DNA of 64,000 bases from Streptomyces collinus Tu 365 (GCF_000444875.1 NC_021985.1:6096170-6160169); one strand, 5' to 3'; shown: positions 1-8,764, numbered from the stretch's first letter. Notes: generated by a model not told the origin, from the letters alone. Program-made: numbers and translations.

Positions 1-866
1 CGGGCCAGCAGGCCGTCCTCGCGCACGGAGTTGGCGAAGTACTTGCCGATGTGCGCGGCGAAGGCGTTCGGCGGCTCGTGGCCGTAGAACCAGGTGGGGA
101 TGCCCACCGACTCCCCGCCGCCGGGCCAGCGTTCGCGCACCTCGAAGGCGGCTCGCGCCCAGTCGGTGACGGAGGGCCGGAACGAGGGGGACTTGGCGAG
201 GACCAGCAACGCCTCCTCCAGCATGCCGTCCGCGAACGGCGCCGCGTACGCGCCGAGGTTGGCCGCCTCCATCGCGCCCGGTCCGCCGCCGGTGGCGACC
301 GTGAAACCCGCGCGCGTCAACTGCCGTCCGAGACGGGCGGCTCCTGCGTACTCCATGGTGCCGCGGGCCATCGCGTGCCCGCCCATGACACCCACCACCC
401 GTGCGCCGTCCAGGAGTTCGTCCAGGGCGTCGGAGACGGCGTCGTCGTGGATCGCGCGCAGCATCGAGGCGAAGATGTCGCCGTCGCTCCTGGTGCGCTG
501 GAACCAGGCGTAGGCCCGGGCGTCCGGGGTCGCCTCGTAGCCCGCGCCGAGCGAGTCGAACAACTCGTCGGGTGTGTAGGCGAATCCGCGGTACGGGTCG
601 AAGGGGAGCCCCGGGACGGGCGGGAACACCAGGGCCCCGGACGCGCCGACGCGGGAGGCCGCCTCGGGCTCCATCGGGCAGCCGAGGAAGACGGCGCCCG
701 TGGTGTCGACGGTGAGCAGGGTCTCGGTACGGGCCGTCAGATCGACGGCCTGGACCCGGAACCGGGCCAGTGAGCCGTGCGTGGCGACCGCCTCGTCGAA
801 CTCGGCGAGCGTTTCTATCTCGCGGTCGTGGGCGGCTCGGTGCGGCTGGGCGGGTGTCGGATGCAC
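1..866 (-). CDS. LOG-family Rossmann-fold protein (3' end outside window)
   Basis: About 288 codons are visible, reading from GTG at 866 toward base 1, where the frame is still open. Around residues 190-200 the protein shows GGGPGAMEAAN, the glycine-rich nucleotide-binding signature of the LOG/lysine-decarboxylase-like Rossmann family. Proven LOG members are cytokinin-riboside phosphoribohydrolases; many bacterial members are unassigned nucleotide-binding proteins, and this one has a long N-terminal part unlike the short LOG enzymes. I chose the GTG because the only nearby ATG is out of frame, and because TAGCAT, a good -10 hexamer, ends a few bases upstream, so the transcript is probably leaderless. 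The family call comes from the motif; the substrate is unknown. Confidence 0.75.
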   Translation of the reverse strand, partial: MHPTPAQPHRAAHDREIETLAEFDEAVATHGSLARFRVQAVDLTARTETLLTVDTTGAVFLGCPMEPEAASRVGASGALVFPPVPGLPFDPYRGFAYTPDELFDSLGAGYEATPDARAYAWFQRTRSDGDIFASMLRAIHDDAVSDALDELLDGARVVGVMGGHAMARGTMEYAGAARLGRQLTRAGFTVATGGGPGAMEAANLGAYAAPFADGMLEEALLVLAKSPSFRPSVTDWARAAFEVRERWPGGGESVGIPTWFYGHEPPNAFAAHIGKYFANSVREDGLLA

Positions 867-904
867 CCGCCCATGCTAGGCACCCCGGGTCGAACGGGAC
901 GCGC

Positions 905-1312
905 TCAGCCCTGCACGGCGGCCGGGTCCATCCAGACGACCTCCCAGGTGTGGCCGTCGAGGTCGTCGAAGGAGCGGCCGTACATGAAGCCGAGGTCCTG
1001 GGTCTTGTCGCCGGCCGAGCCGCCCGCCGCGACCGCCTTCTCGACCAGCTCGTCCACCTTCTCGCGGCTCTCCGCGCTCAGGCAGATCAGCACCTCGCTG
1101 GTGCGGGTCGAGTCGGCGATCTCCTTCTTCGTGAACGTGGCGTAGTGCTGCTTGCTGAGCAGCATCGCGATGATCGTGTCGCTGATGGCCACGCAGGCGC
1201 ACTCGTCGCTGGAGAACTGCGGGTTGATCGCGTAGCCGAGTTCGGTGAAGAACTTCTTCGACGTCTCGACGTCGTCGGTGGCCAGGTTCACGAAGATCAT
1301 CTGCTGGTACAT
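905..1312 (-). CDS. VOC (glyoxalase-fold) family protein
   Basis: A 135-residue protein with the layout of a single glyoxalase/bleomycin-resistance/dioxygenase module. It opens with FVNLATDDVETSKKFFTELG, typical of the first beta-alpha unit, and ends with DLDGHTWEVVW, typical of the last strand. VOC proteins often bind a metal and act on small aldehydes, quinones or antibiotics; nothing here fixes the substrate. The start at 1312 is preferred over an upstream in-frame ATG at 1360 because a strong GGAGG lies seven bases before it. It stands alone between the LOG gene and the ABC exporter, all on the minus strand. Confidence 0.85.
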   Translation of the reverse strand: MYQQMIFVNLATDDVETSKKFFTELGYAINPQFSSDECACVAISDTIIAMLLSKQHYATFTKKEIADSTRTSEVLICLSAESREKVDELVEKAVAAGGSAGDKTQDLGFMYGRSFDDLDGHTWEVVWMDPAAVQG

Positions 1313-1432
1313 GGGGTTCCCTCCGGTGGTGCCGTCCGTGTCGTTCGGGTGGGTAGACACCGGCCCGGCGGGAAACTCATCGCCGCGCCGGCGACTTTCT
1401 TCCGGGCGCTCGGCGGAAAGTACCCGGGGGCC

Positions 1433-2878
1433 TCAGCGGGCCGACGGAAGCGCCGCCAGATCGGCGACGGCCACGGTGAGCGGTCCGAAGAGGACGAGCA
1501 GCGCGGCCGCGCGCAGCAGGGCGGCCCCGCGCAGCATCGTGGCCGGGGCGCCCAGGCGCAGCAGGGCGGCGGTGGTCTCGGCGCGGCACTGGCGGGCCTC
1601 GACGGCCGCCGTCAGCAGCGTCGCCACCGTGCATCCGGTGACCACGAGCGCGCCGAGCGTGGTCAGCGGGCCGAAGGCGGTGGCCGGGCCGTGGGACAGG
1701 GCGGTCAGGGCGTAGGCGGCCGAGGTGACCGCGCAGAGCACGCCGAGCGGGCGGCCGATCCGGGTGGCCTCCGCCATGAGCCCACGGCCGGCCAGCAGCC
1801 GCAGGGCCCCCGGGCGCGCGGACTGCAGCAGGCGCCCGCACAGGTGGGTCAGGCCGGGCCCGGCGAGGACGAGCCCGAAGGCGGTGAGGGCCCAGCCGGC
1901 CAGCACGGCGACGGCGTCGGAGGGCAGGTGGACGAGCGCGGGGACGGTACGGCCCGCGTACGCCTGCACGGTGAGGCCCGCGGCGACGGTCGCGACGCCC
2001 CAGGGCAGACCGGCAGGCGCGGTGCGCGGCGCCGGGGGAGGAGCGGGGGCACCTGCCCCGTCCGGGTGGGCCTCCGGGGCGTCGGCCGCTCCGGTTCCCG
2101 CGGCGGTTCCGGTCTCCGCACGGCCCACAGGGGCGCCGCCGGCCCGGGCACCCTCCGCGCCACCCGTGCCGTCCCTGCCGTCCGCGCCGTCCGCCCCGCT
2201 CGGGCCGGCGGCCGCGTCGCCGGTGGTCCGGTCGCTCTCCGCTCGCCGCGCGGGGGCGCGCAGCCGTGTCCCGAACCTGCCGTACGCCCCGAACGTCTCC
2301 TTGCCGGCCGTGTGGCCGTACGCGCCGAAGCGACCGAAGGTGCGCGCGTCCCGGCGGGCCGGGCGCGGGTCGCGCGGCCTCAGGGCGAGGGCCACCGTCG
2401 CGCAGGCGAGCGCCGGGACCAGGGCCAGCAGGATGAGGGCGCCGGGGAGCGGCAGGGGTCGGCCGGCGGCCAGGAAGCCGGCCGCCGCGCCGTCGAAGGG
2501 CAGGCCCTTCAGGTCGCCGCGCAGGTGCAGGAAGGCCACCAGCGCGAGCAGCGAGCCCAGTGCGGTGGACACCGCCGTGGTCAGGGCGGAGACCGCCATC
2601 AGACGGGCCGGGCCGAGCCCGACGGCCGACAGGCCCGGGCGGGGCCGGGTGCCGGGGTCCGTGCGGGCCACCGCGAGCGCGAGGTGCACGGTGGCGGCGA
2701 GCGGCACCACGCACCAGGCCAGCCGCGGCAGGGCCGTGCCCGGAGTCTCGGGGTGGCCGAGGGCGTAGCCCAGGGTGCCGAGCAGCAGGAAGCCGGTGCC
2801 GCCCGAGGCGGCGGCCACCAGCAGGCGGCGCAGCTGGACGGCGGGCCGGGCCGCGCGGGTCAGGCGGAGAGCGAGCAC
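1433..2878 (-). CDS. ABC transporter permease, FtsX/MacB-like topology
   Basis: A 481-residue integral membrane protein with about nine hydrophobic segments in two groups. Four lie in the N-terminal 170 residues, and the rest follow a linker of roughly 130 residues that is rich in Gly, Ala, Asp and Arg. The GTG start at 2878 has GGAGG ten bases upstream and overlaps the 3' end of the ATPase gene by 19 bases, so the two are almost certainly translationally coupled. Paired with the ATPase it would form an exporter or mechanotransmission-type ABC system; the cargo is unknown. The low-complexity linker between the two membrane halves is unusual for FtsX-type permeases and may be cytoplasmic or extracytoplasmic. 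Confidence 0.75.
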   Translation of the reverse strand: MLALRLTRAARPAVQLRRLLVAAASGGTGFLLLGTLGYALGHPETPGTALPRLAWCVVPLAATVHLALAVARTDPGTRPRPGLSAVGLGPARLMAVSALTTAVSTALGSLLALVAFLHLRGDLKGLPFDGAAAGFLAAGRPLPLPGALILLALVPALACATVALALRPRDPRPARRDARTFGRFGAYGHTAGKETFGAYGRFGTRLRAPARRAESDRTTGDAAAGPSGADGADGRDGTGGAEGARAGGAPVGRAETGTAAGTGAADAPEAHPDGAGAPAPPPAPRTAPAGLPWGVATVAAGLTVQAYAGRTVPALVHLPSDAVAVLAGWALTAFGLVLAGPGLTHLCGRLLQSARPGALRLLAGRGLMAEATRIGRPLGVLCAVTSAAYALTALSHGPATAFGPLTTLGALVVTGCTVATLLTAAVEARQCRAETTAALLRLGAPATMLRGAALLRAAALLVLFGPLTVAVADLAALPSAR

Positions 2879-3600
2879 GCGGCCCGGCCCTCCGCGTCGG
2901 CGGCCTCCGGCAGGTGCACGGTCTTCACGCACCGTCCGTCCCGCAGCGAGACGGTGCGGTCGGCGAGGGCGGCGGTCTCGGGGTCGTGCGTGGCCAGCAC
3001 GACGGTGATGCCGTGCGAGCGGGCCGCCGTGGTGAGGGTGCGCAACACGTGGGCGCGGTCGGCGCGGTGCAGCGGGGCGGTCGGCTCGTCGGCGAAGAGG
3101 ACCGTGGGGCCCGTGGCGAGCGCGCGGGCGATGCAGACGCGCTGGCGCTCGGCCTGCTGGAGCCCGTGCGGACGCTTGCGGGCCAGTTCGCCGACGTCGA
3201 GGCGCTCCAGCCACTCCTGCGCGGCCACCTTGGCCCGGCGGCGGCCGACGCCGCGCAGCATCAGCGGCAGGGCGGCGTTCTCCCAGACGTTCAGCTCCGG
3301 TACGAGCACGGGGGCCGGGTCGATCCAGCCGAACCGGTCGCGGCGCAGCCGCTCCCGGGCCACCGGCCCCATCGTGTGCACGGGCGTGCTGTTGAACCAC
3401 ACCTCGCCGTCCTGGACCGGGGCGAGGCCGGACAGGCACCGCAGGAGGGTGGTCTTGCCGCTGCCGCGGGGGCCGCCGACGGCCAGGATCTCGCCCTCGC
3501 GTACGCCGAGCGAGACGCCGGCCAGGCCGGGCGAGCCGTCCTGGTGCCTGAAGTGCAGAGCGCGTGCCCACAGCACGTCGTTGTCCGGCGGGGCCTCCAT
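2860..3600 (-). CDS. ABC transporter ATP-binding protein with degenerate signature
   Basis: A 246-residue nucleotide-binding subunit. Walker A is GPRGSGKTT near residue 45, Walker B is TVLFADEPT, and the H-switch is LATHDPET. The signature is not LSGGQ but GLQQAERQRV, and the D-loop after Walker B reads APLH instead of the usual NLD or ALD. Length and order match LolD/MacB-type ATPases. The ATG at 3600 has GAGGTG upstream. It is the first gene of a two-gene operon with the overlapping permease. The motif changes suggest slow or altered ATP hydrolysis, but this is inference; both Walker motifs are intact. Confidence 0.85.
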   Translation of the reverse strand: MEAPPDNDVLWARALHFRHQDGSPGLAGVSLGVREGEILAVGGPRGSGKTTLLRCLSGLAPVQDGEVWFNSTPVHTMGPVARERLRRDRFGWIDPAPVLVPELNVWENAALPLMLRGVGRRRAKVAAQEWLERLDVGELARKRPHGLQQAERQRVCIARALATGPTVLFADEPTAPLHRADRAHVLRTLTTAARSHGITVVLATHDPETAALADRTVSLRDGRCVKTVHLPEAADAEGRAACSLSA

Positions 3601-3721
3601 GGGCGTACACCTCGGTTCTGATCCGTTTTCCCGTGCCTCGTCCCCCGTTGGGCGGAACGACGGCAGGGCCGATCGGTCACTGGAACGCTAGGCAGCCCTG
3701 GCGGGGAGGCCGGACAGCACA

Positions 3722-3767
3722 CGGCCCCGGGCCGCCGTTCTCACTCGAACGGACGGCACCGGGGCCG
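3722..3767 (-). terminator. Hairpin downstream of the aminotransferase gene
   Basis: CGGCCCCGG at 3722-3730 pairs perfectly with CCGGGGCCG at 3759-3767. An inner stem is formed by GCCG and CCGTT (3731-3739) with AACGG and CGGC (3748-3757). It lies 44 bases past the stop codon of the minus-strand aminotransferase and before the ABC operon, as expected for an intrinsic terminator in a GC-rich actinomycete with little U-tract. Confidence 0.6.
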
Positions 3768-3810
3768 GTACCGGTCATCCAGTCGGATGATCAGAGCCTT
3801 CGGTGGTGGC

Positions 3811-5193
3811 TCAGAGCTTCGTCCACGCCTCGGTGAGGGTGGCGCGCAGGATCTGCTCGATCTCGTCGAAGGTCTCCTGGTTGGAGATCAGCGGCGGGGC
3901 GAGCTGGATCACCGGGTCGCCACGGTCGTCGGCACGGCAGTACAGGCCGTTGTCGAACAGCGCCTTGGAGAGGAAGCCGTACAGGACGCGCTCGGTCTCC
4001 TCGTCGTTGAAGGACTCCTTGGTGTGCTTGTCCTTCACCAGCTCGATGCCGTAGAAGAAGCCGTTGCCGCGGACGTCGCCGACGATCGGCAGGTCGTGCA
4101 GCTTCTGCAGGGTCTGCAGGAAGGCGCCCTCGTTGTCGAGCACGTGCTGGTTGAGGCCCTCGCGCTCGAACAGGTCGAGGTTGGCGAGGCCCACCGCGGC
4201 GGAGACCGGGTGGCCGCCGAAGGTGTAGCCGTGCAGGAAGGTGTTGTCGCCCTTGTAGAACGGCTCGGCGAGCCGGTCCGAGACGATGCAGGCGCCGATC
4301 GGGGAGTAGCCCGAGGTCATGCCCTTGGCGCAGGTGATCATGTCCGGGACGTAGCCGAACTTGTCGCAGGCGAACGTCGTGCCCAGGCGGCCGAAGGCGC
4401 AGATGACCTCGTCCGAGACGAGCAGCACGTCGTACTGGTCGCAGATCTCGCGCACGCGCTGGAAGTAGCCGGGCGGGGGCGGGAAGCAGCCGCCGGCGTT
4501 CTGCACGGGCTCCAGGAAGACCGCGGCGACGGTGTCCGGGCCCTCGAAGAGGATCTGCTGCTCGATCTGGTCGGCGGCCCAGCGGCCGAAGGCCTCCGGG
4601 TCGTCACCGAAGAGCGGGGCGCGGTAGATGTTGGTGTTCGGCACCTTGTGCGCGCCGGGCACCAGCGGCTCGAAGGGGGCCTTGAGGCCGGGCAGGCCGG
4701 TGATGGACAGGGCGCCCTGCGGAGTGCCGTGGTAGGCGACGGCGCGGGAGATGACCTTGTACTTGGTCGGCTTGCCGACCAGCTTGAAGTACTGCTTGGC
4801 GAGCTTCCAGGCGGTCTCGACGGCCTCGCCGCCGCCGGTGGTGAAGAAGACCTTGTTCAGGTCGCCGGGGGCCTCGTGAGCCAGGCGCTCGGCCAGCTCG
4901 ACGGCCTTGGGGTGGGCGTAGGACCACACCGGGAAGAACGCCAGCTCCTGGGCCTGCTTGAAGGCGGTCTCGGCGAGTTCCGTGCGGCCGTGACCGGCCT
5001 GGACCACGAACAGACCGGCGAGACCGTCGAGGTAGCGCTTGCCCTTGTCGTCGTAGATGTAGGTGCCCTCGCCCCGCACGATGGTCGGGACGGGGGAGTG
5101 CTCGTACGAGGACATGCGGGTGAAGTGCATCCACAGGTGGTCGTACGCGGTGCGGCTGAGGTCCTTCTGGCTCACGGTTATCGGGTTCCCCAC
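3811..5193 (-). CDS. Class III (omega) aminotransferase, probable polyamine transaminase
   Basis: A 460-residue PLP enzyme of aminotransferase class III, close to the usual family length. The Schiff-base lysine is K290 in CAKGMTSGYSP. It is preceded by LVSDEVICAFGR, which holds the cofactor-binding Asp, and a TTGGGEAVETAWKLA segment near residue 120 binds PLP phosphate. Members of this subgroup transfer amino groups from diamines or omega-amino acids to pyruvate or 2-oxoglutarate. The start codon lies inside the 3' end of the Lrp regulator gene (16-base overlap), so the two are coupled, and an aldehyde dehydrogenase diverges upstream. That context fits putrescine or a related amine being converted to an aminoaldehyde. 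The exact substrate cannot be read from sequence. Confidence 0.88.
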   Translation of the reverse strand: MGNPITVSQKDLSRTAYDHLWMHFTRMSSYEHSPVPTIVRGEGTYIYDDKGKRYLDGLAGLFVVQAGHGRTELAETAFKQAQELAFFPVWSYAHPKAVELAERLAHEAPGDLNKVFFTTGGGEAVETAWKLAKQYFKLVGKPTKYKVISRAVAYHGTPQGALSITGLPGLKAPFEPLVPGAHKVPNTNIYRAPLFGDDPEAFGRWAADQIEQQILFEGPDTVAAVFLEPVQNAGGCFPPPPGYFQRVREICDQYDVLLVSDEVICAFGRLGTTFACDKFGYVPDMITCAKGMTSGYSPIGACIVSDRLAEPFYKGDNTFLHGYTFGGHPVSAAVGLANLDLFEREGLNQHVLDNEGAFLQTLQKLHDLPIVGDVRGNGFFYGIELVKDKHTKESFNDEETERVLYGFLSKALFDNGLYCRADDRGDPVIQLAPPLISNQETFDEIEQILRATLTEAWTKL

Positions 5194-5699
5194 ATGTAGG
5201 TCTGCTTCTTCAGCTTCAGGTAGACGAAGCTTTCGGTGGAGCGCACGCCGGGCAGGGCCCGGATGCGTCGGTTGATGACGTCCAGCAGGTGGTCGTCGTC
5301 CTCGCAGACGATCTCGGCGAGGATGTCGAACGAGCCCGCGGCCATCACCACGTACTCGACTTCCGACATGCCGGTCAGCGCGTCCGCGATCGACTCGACA
5401 TCGCCCTCGACGTTGATCCCGACCATCGCCTGCCTGCGGAAGCCCACGGTGAGCGGGTCCGTGACGGCGACGATCTGCATCACGCCCTGGTCCAGCAGCT
5501 TCTGGACGCGCTGGCGCACGGCCGCCTCCGACAGGCCCACGGCCTTGCCGATCGCGGCGTACGGACGGCGGCCGTCCTCCTGGAGCTGCTGAATGATGGC
5601 GAGGGAGACGGCGTCCAGCTGGGGGCTGTTGCCGTTCCTGGACTCGCGGGGCGAGTCCCTCTGGTCTGCGCTTCGACTGGCCACGACCTCACTGTGCAC
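5178..5699 (-). CDS. Lrp/AsnC-family transcriptional regulator
   Basis: About 173 residues. An N-terminal winged helix-turn-helix (LDAVSLAIIQQLQEDGRRPY then AIGKAVGLSEAAVRQRVQKL) is followed by a RAM/effector domain with VEYVVMAAGSFDILAEIV, the classic Lrp/AsnC arrangement. The open frame extends further upstream, but that part overlaps the divergent promoter region; GTG at 5699 is the preferred start, with moderate certainty because no clear ribosome site precedes it. It overlaps the aminotransferase gene by 16 bases and is divergent from the aldehyde dehydrogenase, so it very likely controls both. From memory, the S. coelicolor counterpart has been linked to polyamine utilisation. Effectors of the family are usually amino acids. 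Confidence 0.88.
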   Translation of the reverse strand: MHSEVVASRSADQRDSPRESRNGNSPQLDAVSLAIIQQLQEDGRRPYAAIGKAVGLSEAAVRQRVQKLLDQGVMQIVAVTDPLTVGFRRQAMVGINVEGDVESIADALTGMSEVEYVVMAAGSFDILAEIVCEDDDHLLDVINRRIRALPGVRSTESFVYLKLKKQTYMWGTR

Positions 5700-5748
5700 G
5701 ACGTCTCGATAGTTTTGCAAGGCCGCGGCGATGAAATTCGTTGTTTGC

Positions 5749-5777
5749 GAGGACAAGACTTGCGGATTTCGCAGAAC
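5749..5777. promoter_or_regulatory. Candidate Lrp-type operator in the divergent intergenic region
   Basis: An AT-richer island holds several TTGC-type half-sites: a TTTGCGAGG segment at its left edge, then TTGCGGATTTCGCA, in which TGCG and CGCA form an inverted repeat separated by five bases. It sits between the Lrp start and the -35 element of the aldehyde dehydrogenase promoter. Lrp proteins commonly bind arrays of such weak half-sites. This is inference from pattern and position. Confidence 0.4.
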
Positions 5778-5794
5778 GGGTGGCGATGGGGGTG

Positions 5795-5822
5795 TTGAAA
5801 ACGTGGCTGTGCCGATTAGGGT
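5795..5822 (+). promoter_or_regulatory. Probable promoter of the first aldehyde dehydrogenase gene
   Basis: TTGAAA at 5795-5800 and TAGGGT at 5817-5822 are separated by 16 bases, a good match to a vegetative actinomycete promoter. It would start transcription near 5829, leaving an untranslated leader of about 75 bases before the GTG at 5905. Confidence 0.55.
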
Positions 5823-5904
5823 GGGTGTCTCAGCCTTCGGACAGCCGCAGTGGCGGGCCGGGGCTGGACAGCTTGAACCCTCGAACCAGATCAGGAGGCC
5901 GGCA

Positions 5905-7344
5905 GTGAGCACCGAGCTGCGTCGTCTGCGCAACTACATCGACGGTGAGTTCCGGGACGCCGCCGACGGACGGACCACCGAGGTGGTCAACCCCGCGACG
6001 GGCGAGGCGTACGCCACCGCTCCGCTGTCCGGACAGGCGGACGTGGACGCCGCGATGGCGGCCGCCGCCGCGGCCTTCCCGGCCTGGCGTGACACGACCC
6101 CCGCCGAGCGCCAGAAGGCCCTCCTGAAGATCGCCGACGCGTTCGAGGAGCGGGCCGAGGAGCTCATCGCGGCGGAGGTGGAGAACACGGGCAAGCCCAC
6201 CGGGCTCACCCGCTCCGAGGAGATCCCGCCCATGGTCGACCAGATCCGCTTCTTCGCGGGTGCGGCCCGGCTGCTCGAGGGCCGCTCGGCCGGCGAGTAC
6301 ATGGACGGCATGACCTCGATCATCCGCCGCGAGCCGGTCGGCGTCTGCGCCCAGGTCGCCCCGTGGAACTACCCGATGATGATGGCGGTGTGGAAGTTCG
6401 CCCCGGCCATCGCCGCGGGCAACACGGTCGTCCTCAAGCCGTCGGACACCACCCCCGCGTCGACCGTCCTCATCGCCGACATCATCGGCGCGATCCTCCC
6501 CAAGGGCGTCTTCAACGTCGTCTGCGGCGACCGCGAGACAGGCCGCGCGATGGTCGAGCACCCGACCCCGGCCATGGCCTCCATCACCGGCTCCGTGCGC
6601 GCCGGCATGTCGGTCGCCGAGTCCGCCTCCAAGGACGTCAAGCGGGTCCACCTGGAGCTGGGCGGCAAGGCCCCGGTCCTCGTGTTCGAGGACACCGACA
6701 TCGCTAAGGCCGTCGAGGACATCTCCGTCGCGGGCTTCTTCAACGCCGGCCAGGACTGCACGGCCGCGACCCGCGTCCTCGTCCAGGAGTCCATCCACGA
6801 CGAGTTCGTCGCCGCGCTCGCCAAGGCCGCGGCCGAGACCAAGACCGGTCAGCCGGACGACGAGGACGTCCTCTTCGGCCCGCTGAACAACCCCAACCAG
6901 CTCAAGCAGGTCTCCGGCTTCATCGACCGGCTGCCCGCGCACGCCAAGGTCGAGGCGGGCGGCCAGCAGGTCGGCGACAAGGGCTACTTCTACGCCGCCA
7001 CCGTCGTCTCCGGCCTGAAGCAGGACGACGAGATCATCCAGAACGAGGTCTTCGGACCGGTCATCACCGTCCAGTCCTTCACGGACGAGGACCAGGCCGT
7101 CGAGTGGGCCAACGGCGTCGAGTACGCCCTCGCCTCCTCGGTGTGGACCAAGGACCACGGCCGCGCGATGCGCATGTCCAAGAAGCTCGACTTCGGCTGC
7201 GTGTGGATCAACACCCACATCCCGCTGGTCGCCGAGATGCCCCACGGCGGCTTCAAGAAGTCCGGCTACGGCAAGGACCTGTCGGCGTACGGCTTCGAGG
7301 ACTACACGCGCATCAAGCACGTGATGACCTCGCTGGACGTGTAG
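5905..7344 (+). CDS. NAD(P)-dependent aldehyde dehydrogenase, aminoaldehyde type
   Basis: A 479-residue aldehyde dehydrogenase of normal family length. Catalytic residues are visible: C285 in NAGQDCTAAT and the general base E251 in LELGGK; APWNYPMMMAVWK is the cofactor-binding stretch. The NAGQDCTAAT form of the active site is typical of gamma-aminobutyraldehyde and betaine aldehyde dehydrogenases. The GTG at 5905 is chosen because GGAGG lies seven bases upstream and the family N-terminus begins there, although the frame is open from 5731. It is divergent from the Lrp-aminotransferase pair and followed by a polyamine-binding lipoprotein. It probably oxidises the aminoaldehyde, or its gamma-glutamyl form, to the acid. 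Confidence 0.9.
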   Translation: MSTELRRLRNYIDGEFRDAADGRTTEVVNPATGEAYATAPLSGQADVDAAMAAAAAAFPAWRDTTPAERQKALLKIADAFEERAEELIAAEVENTGKPTGLTRSEEIPPMVDQIRFFAGAARLLEGRSAGEYMDGMTSIIRREPVGVCAQVAPWNYPMMMAVWKFAPAIAAGNTVVLKPSDTTPASTVLIADIIGAILPKGVFNVVCGDRETGRAMVEHPTPAMASITGSVRAGMSVAESASKDVKRVHLELGGKAPVLVFEDTDIAKAVEDISVAGFFNAGQDCTAATRVLVQESIHDEFVAALAKAAAETKTGQPDDEDVLFGPLNNPNQLKQVSGFIDRLPAHAKVEAGGQQVGDKGYFYAATVVSGLKQDDEIIQNEVFGPVITVQSFTDEDQAVEWANGVEYALASSVWTKDHGRAMRMSKKLDFGCVWINTHIPLVAEMPHGGFKKSGYGKDLSAYGFEDYTRIKHVMTSLDV

Positions 7345-7386
7345 GCGCGCGGCCGCGCGCACGCGCAGGGAACAGGACCGGATCAT

Positions 7387-7426
7387 GCGGCCCCCGGACG
7401 GGATCACCTCCCCGCCCGGGGGCCGC
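7387..7426 (+). terminator. Hairpin terminator after the aldehyde dehydrogenase gene
   Basis: GCGGCCCCCGG at 7387-7397 pairs with CCGGGGGCCGC at 7416-7426, an 11-bp perfect stem with an 18-base loop, 43 bases after the stop codon. It separates this gene from the next lipoprotein gene, which therefore needs its own promoter. Confidence 0.6.
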
Positions 7427-7573
7427 TGCCGTCGTGCGTGCGCGGACCGCACTCGCGCGCCCGCGGGCCGCCGCACCGCCGTGGGGCCGGTCGACAAGGT
7501 GTCGGGTCCGCTCCGGCGCACTCGACGCAGCGTCGATTGTCCGCCCGCGCGCGGCGCGGGCATCCTTTCGGGT

Positions 7574-8764
7574 GTGCCCGAGACCTCCAGCAAGCCGCCG
7601 CTGACCCGTCGCTCCTTCCTGCGCGCCGTCGGCGGGACCGCCGCGCTCGGCGCCCTCGCCGGCTGCGGGGTGCCCGCCGCCTACGTCGAGCCCGGCGACC
7701 GGGCCGGAGCCGACGCCTCCACCGCCGACCGCAGGCTGGCCTGGGCCAACTGGCCGCTCTACATCGACACCGACGACGACAACCCGAACAAGCGGCCCAC
7801 GCTGGAAGCGTTCGAGCGGCGCACCGGGATCTCCGTCGACTACGTCGAGGAGATCAACGACAACGACGAGTTCTTCGGCAAGATCAGCCCCGCGCTGATG
7901 AACCACCAGCAGACCGGCCGGGACCTGATCGTCATGAGCGACTGGATGTGCGCGCGCTTCGTCCGGCTCGGCTGGGTGCAGCGGATGGACCGCGCGCGCC
8001 AGCCGAACGTCGCCAAGTACCTCGACCCGCTGCTGCGTTCGCCCGCCTTCGACCCGGGCCGCAACCACACCGTGCCGTGGCAGTCGGGCATCACCGGCAT
8101 CGCCTACAACCGCCGCAAGCTCGGCCGTGAGATCCGGCACGTGAAGGACCTCTGGGCGGACGACCTCAAGGGCCGGGTCACCCTGCTGTCCGGCCTCGAC
8201 GAGGCGTTCGCGCTGCTGATGCAGGGCAACGGCGTCGACATCACCAAGTGGACGGCGGACGACTTCCACCAGGTCTGCGACGAGGTGGAGCGCGAGGTCG
8301 GGCGCGGCCAGATCCGCCGCTTCACCGGCAACGACTACACCAAGGACCTGGTCAGCGGCGACGTCCTGGCCTGCCAGGCGTACTCGGGCGACGTCATCCA
8401 GCTCCAGGCGGACAACCCCGACATCCGCTTCGTCGTCCCCGAGGAGGGCGCCGAACTCTGGTCCGACTCCCTGATGATCCCCGACCTGGCACGCCACAAG
8501 AGGAACGCCGAGCGACTGATCGACTACTACTACGACCCCGCCGTCGCCGCGAAGCTCGCCGCCTGGGTCAACTACGTCTGCCCGGTCCCCGCGGCCAAGG
8601 AGGTGCTGGCCGCCTCCAAGGACAAGGACACGGCAGCCCTGGCCGCCAACCCCCTGATCTTCCCCGACGACACGATGCGCCAACGCCTCGCCATCGCCCG
8701 GGACATCACGTCCACGGAACGGGTGGAGTTCGCCCAGCGGTGGAACAAGATCGTGGGGCTCTAG
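7574..8764 (+). CDS. PotD-like polyamine-binding lipoprotein, Tat-exported (orphan copy)
   Basis: A 396-residue periplasmic-binding-protein homologue. The N-terminus has a twin-arginine motif, TRRSFLRAVGG, and a lipobox, LAGC, so it is predicted to be exported folded by Tat and then lipid-anchored. WANWPLYID begins the mature domain and is typical of spermidine/putrescine-binding proteins; EEINDNDEFFGKI and RRFTGNDYTKDL recur almost unchanged in the second PotD-like protein at 18131. GTG at 7574 is the start because the Tat signal follows directly; CATCCT a few bases upstream could be a -10 element of a leaderless transcript. No permease or ATPase adjoins it, so it may deliver substrate to the PotABC importer 12 kb away. 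Confidence 0.88.
   Translation: MPETSSKPPLTRRSFLRAVGGTAALGALAGCGVPAAYVEPGDRAGADASTADRRLAWANWPLYIDTDDDNPNKRPTLEAFERRTGISVDYVEEINDNDEFFGKISPALMNHQQTGRDLIVMSDWMCARFVRLGWVQRMDRARQPNVAKYLDPLLRSPAFDPGRNHTVPWQSGITGIAYNRRKLGREIRHVKDLWADDLKGRVTLLSGLDEAFALLMQGNGVDITKWTADDFHQVCDEVEREVGRGQIRRFTGNDYTKDLVSGDVLACQAYSGDVIQLQADNPDIRFVVPEEGAELWSDSLMIPDLARHKRNAERLIDYYYDPAVAAKLAAWVNYVCPVPAAKEVLAASKDKDTAALAANPLIFPDDTMRQRLAIARDITSTERVEFAQRWNKIVGL

Noticed and set aside
770..3691. A 973-codon plus-strand open frame
   Set aside because: It crosses the VOC and ABC exporter genes in antisense; the minus-strand proteins carry intact motifs.
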